A stretch of 64,000 nucleotides of DNA from positions 7,902-71,901 of the forward strand of contig BCIH01000021.1 in the NCBI GenBank assembly GCA_002897115.2. Direction: 5' to 3'. The DNA is from Prototheca cutis (Eukaryota; Chlorophyta; Trebouxiophyceae; Chlorellales; Chlorellaceae). Shown one piece after another: positions 56,390-64,000 of the stretch. The position numbers and the translations under genes were made by a program. Position 1 is the stretch's first letter. The number at the start of each line of letters is the position of its first letter. The notes beneath the pieces were generated by a model. That model saw only the letters and a program-made list of their open reading frames with translations. It was not told the DNA's origin and did no database searches.

Positions 56390-59300
56390 ATGGCGGACGT
56401 GCTCGCTGCTGTGGATGCCCTGACAGATGAGCGGCTGAAGCTCAAGTGTCAGAGCGCCATTGCATTCGTCGAAAGGTCCATCGATCTGTATGGGTGAGCA
56501 GCAATGCGTGTGGGGGGGGGGGGCGCTGACTTGGGCAAGCTGGGTCCTCAGTCAATGTTCTGGGCAGACAACCTACCACAGTCCCGCCACCTTGAGTGCC
56601 CGCTCCATCCACCCTCGCCATGCAGGCTCGATGGACTAGCCTTTTCTTTCAATGGAGGCAAGGACTCCACCGTGATCCTGCACATCATCCGCGCGGCAAT
56701 CGAGAAGCACAAGCTGGATCACCCGGGGGCACAGACAGGTCTGGACTGGGTGGGCACTTGGGCTTTCGCTTGACGATTGGGCTTGTGGCTGCTGCTGCTG
56801 CACCAGGAACTGGGGGAGCTGAATTACGAGTATTTGTGGATTTAATACCAGTTCTTGCGGGCATGTGTGATTCTTCACATGGTGGGCTGGCACGGATCTG
56901 TAGCAGCGCCTGAAAACGTCAGGTGCGCTTTCCACGCAAATGAATTGGCGCAGGGACCATGAAGGACGTTCACACGTTTTTCTTCCACAATCCTGCCGAC
57001 TTTGACGAGGTGGTGAAGTTTACGAATGTGGAGGCCCAGCAATATGGCCTAGACCTCCGCATTCTTCACGGCGGCTTCCGGGAAGGTCTCAACTCCCTGC
57101 TGCGAGAGACCAACGTCAAAGCCATCATCCTTGGCACCCGAAAGTGAGCAGTGCTTGTTTTGATTGTGGCCGACTGTTTGGTTGAAAGAGGCATGCCCCC
57201 CACCCACGCCACACCCAACCACACGCATCTCGTCAGGGGCGACCCCAATGCGGCAGAGCAGGAAGTTTTCTGCCCTTCTTCACGTGGTTACCCGCCCTTC
57301 ATGCGCATCAACCCCATCCTGAACTGGAGCTTCCACGACGTCTGGGCCTTTTTGAGGGAAGCAAAGTTGGCCTACTGCAGTCTGTATGACCACGGGTATA
57401 CCTCCCTGGGCGAGGTCACCAACACCCACCTCAACCCGTGAGTGCTGCTGCTCCTGCTCTTCCTGAAGTGGGATTGTTTATTTGTTTGTTGAAGCCCAAG
57501 GGGCGGTTCATGGGTTGGCCGGCGGTTTTTGAATTGATCGGGCCAGCACTGTTTTGTGCTGGGTGAGTATGCCTTTTCCTCTCATGAATGACCCCCCCGA
57601 GCAGATATACATGCACACGAACAAACGAACAAGTTGAGAAATAAACTCCTCCCCTCAAAAAAAAACCCTTGTTCTCAGGGCACTGCGGAAGGAAGACGGG
57701 AGTTATGCGCCTGCATACATGCTTCCCGACGCGCGACTGGAACGGGTGGGCCGGGAGCAGGCAGAGACCCGGCCGCCGCCCCCGCTGGAAGGCGCCAGCA
57801 CCACGGGGTTGGTCATCGTCGGCGATGAAATCTTGTCCGCCAAAGTCAAGGACGTCAACACGCGGTTCCTGTGCCGTGAACTCCACGCCGCGGGCTGGCT
57901 CGTCCCCAGGGTCGTGATTGTCCGCGACTGCATCCCGGAAATTGCGGCCGAGGTCAGGGCCATGAGCTCAGAGTACGCTGCTGTCATCATCGCGGGCGGG
58001 ATTGGGCCAACTGTGGATGATGTCAGCATGGCTGCCCTCGCACGTACGTCTGTGGATTGCTGTGCCTGCTGGCGGTGCTGTCTTTGGTATTGTTGTCGTG
58101 GCGGGAAAGAGCATGCATGCCTGCGTCGCACCGAAAGACAGACTGTGTTCAACGACCCCTCCACCCCAACCAACTGGCACAAAAAGGACAATCCCCTCCC
58201 CCCCCTCTCCCCCCCCACACACCAACCTCCACAGAGGCTTGCGACACGTGCCTGTATCGCCATCCGGAGATTGAGCGCCGGATCCGTGAATTTTTTGGCA
58301 AGCACACGACGACATCTCACCTGAAGATGGCAGAAGTCCCGGAAGGTAAGCAGGCTTTGTCAGGCCTTTTTCTGCTATCGCTTGGGAAGGGTCCCCCCCT
58401 TGTGTGGCAATGTGTTGGCAGTACCAGCATGACGAGGACTTCTTCCAATCCCAAACCCCACCCCACCCCTTTGAATGAATGAATGACAGGCTCGGAGACA
58501 GCGTTGATCGAGTGCCGGATGGATTCCGGCGCCCTGTCTCCTTGGCCCGTGGTCCGTTGCCGAAACGTCTACGCACTGCCGGGCATCCCATCCCTCCTCC
58601 AAGACAAGTGGCCGGTGCGCTGGATGATGGATGGGTGTCCAGATAAAGTGCTTCGACATGACGTACATTGAAGATCGGGCGCCGCAGATGAAGGATTGGA
58701 CTGGTCACAGGACCTGCATTATCTCATGCTCCGAATGCTCACTCTTTGAACACCACCACCACCACTACTGCAGGCTGTGAAGGAGGACATGTGCCATCTG
58801 GGTTTGGATGATCGGCCACCAGCTGGGCCCTACCACTGTGTGGCCATCCGTCTGGCTACAACCGACGAGACACAGGTCTGTTTGGGGGGGTCCTTTTGTG
58901 CGACAGATGGGAGTGGGCTGTGGAATGGAGTGGTGCCAGCTGAATGAGGCGATGGGTACGCACGTTGCACTGCGCTCATGGCCATCAATAATGTTGCGGG
59001 TCACTCTCAATCAACCCAGCACGCACCTGGCACAACTGCCTAGGTGGCGGGTCTGCTGGAGCGGGTGATGTCACAGCACGGGAGCCAGGTGTCGTTGGGC
59101 TCGTACCAGGTAAACTGACGTTATGCTGGTACAAGGGTGTCGTTTGGTCAGGGCACTTGCCCTGGGGATTCTGGGAAGGGATGCGGATTGCTTGGAGAAC
59201 CAGCTCCCTGACATAGCAACACGCCCACCCCCCCACCCACACGTCAGCCAACGAACCACACCCCCCCACTCACCAATAACAGGTTGCTGGACAAAAGGAT

Positions 59301-59474
59301 GGTGCAGGCCTCGTGCTGAGTGTGGAGAGCAAGGATGTGGTGGCCGTTCACAATGCGGCTGATGAGCTCATCCTGGGCATTGATTCGGCGCTGGTGCTCA
59401 GCAGCGGTCCCATCAACAGCAGCACCCTGGGCGAACCCTCCGCCTCCCCAAGCAGGAGCCCCATACTGCGGTAG
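56390..59474 (+). CDS. FAD synthase with C-terminal molybdopterin-binding-like domain
   Basis: FAD synthase joins FMN and ATP to make FAD. Ten exons (56390-56493, 56626-56738, 56954-57143, 57237-57437, 57679-58043, 58235-58345, 58490-58614, 58774-58875, 59044-59109, 59283-59474) join to 522 residues. The PAPS-reductase-like domain occupies residues 1-225, with PP-loop AFSFNGGKDSTVILHI near 38-53, LRILHGGFREGLNSLLRETN and AIILGTRKGDPNA. NPILNWSFHDVWAFLR closes it. A MoaB/Mog-type domain follows, with TGLVIVGDEILSAKVKDVNT near residue 240 and AGGIGPTVDD near 312. Human FLAD1 has these domains in the reverse order. An upstream in-frame region lacks an ATG, so 56390 is chosen. Confidence 0.92.
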
Positions 59475-60056
59475 CCTGAATAACCAGGGCCGCGGGTTGA
59501 TACTGGCCTGGCTTTGTGATCAGATCGCTGCTCTCAGTCTTCGAACGTCGATGATGAATATAAGGGTTCGGTTGAGTTGTCCTCATGCCACCTGGCTGTA
59601 GATGCTTGCAGGCCCCAGTGTGTCCCCAACGAACTGGGACTCTGCCACGTCTGCCACGTCTGCCACCACGCGATGTACAAAGTGGAACGGAGACGGTGCG
59701 CAAAGGGATGCATTTTCTTGAAATGTCACGAAAGCCCAAGACAACATTTTGTGGGATAAAATGAAGGTGTCCTTGCACGGCCTGCTGGCCAAGACCGACA
59801 AACATGGCACGGGAGAGGGCTCGACAGCAGCAGCACTAAAAATGTTCATCATCATTGTGGTGGACATGGACAGGCCTCTCCATGCCTACTGCAAGAAGGT
59901 GTGCACTGGGTCGGTCGCCACCGCAAGCAAGGTGGCAATGCCAGTAGCAATGGGGGAAATTGATTCATTGATTCACTGATTGATTGATGTACAATGTGCA
60001 GCCAGGCGGACTCGGAGGTCCGTCGACTGCGTGCGGCAACCATCCATGCCAGCGCT
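59475..60056. other. Convergent 3' flanks of FAD synthase and SfsA-like gene
   Basis: About 580 bases between stop codons. It includes a triplicated CTGCCACGT-like run near 59642-59665 and short TGATT repeats near 59964-59988. No gene is supported. Confidence 0.45.
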
Positions 60057-61722
60057 TCAAGCCACATCGTTCGCACCATCGTCTCCCATGACCACCGGCG
60101 TACCACCACCAGTCGCCCCACTCAAGAGGGCATCCCCAGGGTGCAGGGCATACTGCAGTACCACAGGGATCTGGCCGCAGTACCGCACAGTCCTGTTGAG
60201 CGGGTCGAGCGTCACGGCCGCGGCCACAAGCCGCACCCCCGCCACCGCAGCCTCGGCCAGGAGCCTTGCATACTCTGGATCGCGCTCGCGGCAGGGCGCA
60301 AAGGCCACGCAGTCGCTGCGTTGGACCAGAAACAGGAGCGCCGCTTGGCCGCCGCGGCGAACCACCGCCGTCAGCTCGCGGGCATGGCGCTGCGCCCTCG
60401 GGCTAGGTGTGTCGGGGAATAGTGCAAGCCGAGAACCGTCAGAAGTCAAGCCGGCAAGCGTCACACTCTTCACCTCCAAGAAACATCCATCGCTTCCGTC
60501 TTTGATGTCATCGAGGGTGGCGGTGTCGTTGGCACAAGCAGTGGCGTCGAGGGTGCCCTTGGAAGGAGCAGCATCGTTGCCTGCATCGGAAGGAAGCCCA
60601 TTTTTACTCCAGCCGCCATCATCGCCGTCGGTGCTAGCAGTCGTACTGGGCAGGTTCACAAGAGTGGTGCTGCTTCTGCTGCCGAGTGTTGCAGAGCCGC
60701 CGGTAGAGGCACGCTTGGACGGCAATGCCGCTGCCTCTGCCGTCGCGCTGTCCAAGAATTCCGGCTCCGCAGGATTGTTGGACACTGCAGCTGTCCCCCC
60801 GGCGGCAGCATCAGAGTTCGTGTCGTTCTCTGCAGCACGCACCACTTTCTTCGACGGCCTGAGTACCACATCGTCGCGCGGTCCCGGGGCCCCCATCCTG
60901 AAAAGCTTGAAATCGATGCGGGTGGCGCCGTCGGTCCCCAGGCGCACCTCCTGCTGCACGGAGTCGTAGGGCGGCAGGCCCGCCAAGCTGCGCCCCGTCA
61001 GCAGAGCCAGGGCCATGGCATTCGCTTTGGCACTGTGCACACCCACCCACACCGCGCCAGCCGGCAGCCGCACCCACTCCAACGTGTGTGCATACTTTCT
61101 TTTGGGATTCTGCGACACTGAAAACGCCGCGGGCAGGGGCAAATGCTCCACCAAGCCCAGCATGGGACCCGTGTTGGGGACATGCACGACTATAGGGTTT
61201 GGTTGCGCCGCCGTGCCGGCGAGGCCATCAGCTTCTTCTACTTTGGGCCCAGGCCCCGCGCCCGGGATCTGCAGCAGGGCCAAACCGGGGATGTCAATGC
61301 ACAGGGTGCCTGTGAACCAAGCACAGCACCTACAGGCCACGGCCGCGCAATGCCGCGCCATCATGAACAGACTCAGGGAGAAACCTCAAACCTTGTCACC
61401 AGTCCTCCCCCCCAAAACACACACACTCCCTTAAGAAAACGCACGCGCACTGCGATACCTCCCGCGCGATCCACATCCAAACTCCTCAAGGAACCTTGCT
61501 ACTCACCAGTGCATCGCCCAGAAAACGTTTGTAGCGGCGCAGCAGGCTTCCCGCCGTCAGAGTCTCGTAGGAGAGCAGGCAGGGCGGGGCTATGCTCTTG
61601 GGAATGCACCCGGCGCAGTTCACCACGGAAGCCACAGACCTGGGCCCGCGCCGCTCAAGATTTCTTTTACTCATGCCTAGTGCAGGCGCAGCTGTTCTTC
61701 CGCTCCACACCACTGCTCGCAT
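60057..61722 (-). CDS. sfsA: SfsA-like protein with low-complexity insert
   Basis: SfsA is a bacterial family (sugar fermentation stimulation protein A) with a restriction-nuclease-like fold and unclear role. Two exons (61507-61722 and 60057-61268) join in phase to 475 residues. SLLRRYKRFLGDAL, VVHVPNTGPMLGLVE, NPKRKYAHTLEWVRL and AVWVGVHSAKANAM match SfsA in order. FLEVKSVTLAG, LALFPDTPSPRAQRHARELT and AALLFLVQRSDCVAFAP supply the C-terminal core with the conserved acidic residues (ExK, FPD). A Ser/Asp/Ala-rich insert of about 110 residues (roughly 60480-60830) splits the core; bacterial SfsA lacks it. The N-terminal 55 residues are basic and could be an organelle signal. A gene of organellar or bacterial origin is likely. 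Confidence 0.88.
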
Positions 61723-62420
61723 GGCCGGATCATGGTACGAAAGTTCGGGAGGTCGCGGATCACGTGGAGACGGTCACTCACCCATGGGGCCCAGCCTTAC
61801 TCCAAGCCAGTGGCCTCCAGCAACAATTTTCAAACTGGCAACGAATTTCATCAAAGTGCACAGTGGTGCCATCAAGTGTGCATCTGGGAGCTACATGCCA
61901 GATTCGGTGTCCTAAGGTGTCAGCCGTGAGGGGCAAAGGCGGACGCCAGCTCGAGGGCCACGTGGGAACGAGTTGGTAGACAAAGGTGTCCGTAAACAAC
62001 GCAAGGCCAGCGAGCTTGGCACGCTGTGATCGGTGTCATGGCCCCGCCCTAGGCCGCACAACACGAAATATAATACATATTTTCGTGGAAATTTGTGTCT
62101 AGGAAGTGGGCAAGGACGTATATGCTCGGCGGCCTGGTGCGCAAGGTAGTTGGAGCACCGCGCCGTTCCCTCGCTAGCCTCCTGTACTCTGCCACCGCTC
62201 CTCCGGTGCACGAGGTGGGCATGCGACATGGGAGTTTCAATCACTGTTAGACCATTCTGCGGATAGTACTGCCATTATTTGGCTGCATGCCCGTCCAGAA
62301 TGGGCGTGTTCTTCTCAGTCGGAGCCACTTTAGAACCTAGCTGGATCAGCCCCCACGCTTGCCTCCCCTGCCCTGGTTTAGGCGGCAAAGTTTCCTTTTG
62401 CGCTTGCAAGTCTGAGAGGC
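61723..62420. promoter_or_regulatory. Divergent promoter region SfsA-like / UMP-CMP kinase
   Basis: Almost 700 bases separate the start codons. An AT-rich imperfect palindrome at 62062-62087 (CACGAAATAT with ATATTTTCGTG) stands out from the GC-rich surroundings and could bind a regulator. Confidence 0.4.
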
Positions 62421-62977
62421 ATGGTGACGGCTATGACTGAGGCGCAGGTAAGAGTGGTATTTGGTTCTTGGGGGGGCAACACAGGTACATGCTGGCCTGG
62501 CTCGCAGGCGGGCAATCCATCACGAGTGGGAATGGGCCTGTGTGGCCAGTGGAGCGTCCTAGAGGCCCATACATATTCATCCACAGGCCCCCGAGCTCAA
62601 GGTGTCGGCTACCAATGGCCTGGCCAACAAGAAGGTCGTCTTTGTCCTGGGTGGGCCCGGATCCGGCAAGGGCACTCAGGTGGGTGTGCTCCTTGGGTTG
62701 GCAGATGGACAATGCCATCTCCATAAACACCCGGATCCGGACAGCGCTGTGATACTTGCACAAGGTTGTTGGGATTCCGGCAAAAAGACTCCTGTGACTC
62801 ACCATGCAACGTGGGACGATTCGCGCAGAGTGCCAAGCTGGTGGAGGAGTTTGGCGTGGTTCACCTGTCTGCTGGCGACTTGCTGCGTGCGCACATGAAG
62901 TCTGGCAGCGCAGAGGGCAAGATGGTCGCGGACATGATTGCCAATGGCCAGATCGTCCCTTCCTACGTGAGGAGGAG

Positions 62978-63034
<57 letters not shown>

Positions 63035-63301
63035 TGGGGAGGGGGAAAGGGGGATGGGGGATCTGCTGGTGTTCACTGTTGTGACGTGTCTGACATGCCA
63101 CACTCATGCACCTCAAACAAACTCCACACAGGTCACGGTTGGCCTGCTCAAGGACGCCATGGAGAGCTCAGACAAGAGCGTGTTCCTGATTGACGGCTTC
63201 CCCCGCAACGAGGAGAACCGGTCTGCGTTTGAGACGCAGGTGGGGGGGGGGGGGGGGGGGGGGGNNNNNNNNNNNNNNNNNNNNNNNNNNNNNNNNNNNN
63301 N

Positions 63302-63360
<59 letters not shown>

Positions 63361-63872
63361 TGTTACTGGAGCTGCTGCTGGAGCTAGGCTGCGGATGCAG
63401 ATGCGGTGGAAAGCAGCGTGGCTGCAAACAACCATTGCATGAGCTGGGTCGCCATGGTGAACTCACCCATCTCTCTATCCCTTGCACGACACTTGGTGAT
63501 GCAGACCAGGATCTCGCCAGAGTTCATCCTGTTCTTCCAGTGCACTGCTGAGGTGAGACAGCTGCTGATGCATGGGGTGTGTGTGGGGGGGGGAGGGGGG
63601 GTCACTTTTCATTTGGCGAGACACGGACACCCCTCAACCCCACCCCTACACAACACTGTGCACAGGTGATGGAGAAGCGGTTGCTGGGCCGGCAGGAGGG
63701 CCGAACCGACGACAACATCGAGACCATCCGCAAGCGGTTCAAGGTGTTTGAGGAGCAGAGCATGCCTGTCGTGGAGCATTATGATGAGCAGAAGAAAGTG
63801 GCGCGCATTCACGCCGAACGCCCGCCGGAGGAGGTGTACCAGGAGGTCCGCCGTCTGTTCCTGGAGCTCTGA
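62421..63872 (+). CDS. CMPK: UMP-CMP kinase
   Basis: The enzyme phosphorylates UMP and CMP with ATP. Six exons (62421-62447, 62587-62679, 62829-62966, 63132-63239, 63505-63552, 63666-63872) join to 206 residues. The P-loop is VFVLGGPGSGKGTQ, followed by VVHLSAGDLLRAHMKSGSAE. The NMP-binding part reads FLIDGFPRNEENRSAFE. EFILFFQCTAEVMEKRLLGR and GRTDDNIETIRKRFKVFEEQ complete the lid region. These motifs separate UMP-CMP kinases from plain adenylate kinases. The short exon 1 contains two in-frame ATGs (62421 and 62433). Intron 3 holds a TG repeat and intron 4 a G tract with a 37-N gap. Confidence 0.95.
62979..63030 (+). repeat. (TG)n microsatellite in a UMP-CMP kinase intron
   Basis: About 26 TG units lie immediately after the exon 3 donor region. 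Confidence 0.95.
63242..63359 (+). repeat. Poly-G tract with 37-base N gap
   Basis: A run of 23 G, 37 N and 58 G lies in intron 4 of the UMP-CMP kinase gene. The gap inside the homopolymer shows that sequencing failed there, so its real length is unknown. Confidence 0.9.
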
Positions 63873-64000
63873 GCAGCATGGCTGATTGACTGCGAGTGCG
63901 GCGGGGCACGATTACATGCGATGGCAGCGCAGAAGTTGATGAGGCTGCTGGATGAGGGGTGGTACGGTGTGTCCCCTGTCGTCCTAACCACCCCTTGGTG

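Overview
This is a nuclear segment of a GC-rich green alga, most likely a trebouxiophyte (Chlorella-like); I cannot name the species. The evidence is plant-type protein content (RPS23 beginning [12 protein letters not shown], plastid-type IspG with a transit peptide, a ClpR plastid protease subunit, proteinaceous RNase P, plant-order FAD synthase), many short GT-AG introns, TGTAA polyadenylation signals and long G/C homopolymers. All gene models were built by hand from splice sites and reading-frame continuity. Positions of bulk and boundary exons are given in each entry. Scattered single N bases and two N gaps (16690-16714 and 63265-63301) limit some reads.

Layout. 1-405: the 3' end of a Fanzor-like (eukaryotic TnpB-type) element on the + strand, cut by the window edge. 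2055-7524 (-): TFIID subunit TAF2. 8979-10179 (+): a secreted eight-cysteine, lipid-transfer-like protein with a hydrophobic tail. 10523-11684 (-): ribosomal protein RPS23. 12285-15538 (+): PRORP. 15671-18650 (-): a second, decayed copy of the Fanzor-like element in inverted orientation. 18960-20952 (-): ClpR. 21277-22294 (+): TFIIE beta. 22793-27050 (-): importin-11-like. 27880-28976 (-): unknown repeat protein. 29667-30908 (-): tRNA adenosine deaminase TAD2. 31483-31897 (-): PMP3/RCI2 proteolipid. 33221-35554 (-): HERP-like ubiquitin-like membrane protein. 35999-38730 (+): SLY1. 39044-42073 (-): membrane-anchored coiled-coil protein. 42567-43932 (+): YIF1. 44257-45071 (-): adenylate kinase 6. 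45505-48939 (-): IspG. 49486-50445 (-): the C-terminal exon of proteasome RPN2, and 50598-51096 (+): the C-terminal exons of an OTUD6-like deubiquitinase, both broken at a 40-base C tract. 51554-52891 (+): ASH2-like SPRY protein. 53285-56066 (-): glucosidase II beta. 56390-59474 (+): FAD synthase. 60057-61722 (-): SfsA-like. 62421-63872 (+): UMP-CMP kinase.

Most genes are ordinary housekeeping genes and are not organised as functional clusters. Loose themes are secretion and ER quality control (SLY1, YIF1, HERP-like, glucosidase II beta), transcription initiation (TAF2, TFIIE beta, ASH2-like), tRNA processing (PRORP, TAD2), plastid metabolism and proteolysis (IspG, ClpR), and nucleotide or flavin metabolism.

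The most unusual signal is the pair of inverted Fanzor-like elements. The two copies share an 82-base right end with only five differences by eye. Just inside it lie perfect GC-rich hairpins whose number differs between copies, as expected of a guide-RNA-encoding 3' end. Other notable points are a PRORP that has lost three of its four zinc ligands together, an eight-cysteine protein in an alga, a 4-base first coding exon in RPS23, and a probable chimeric junction at the poly-C tract.
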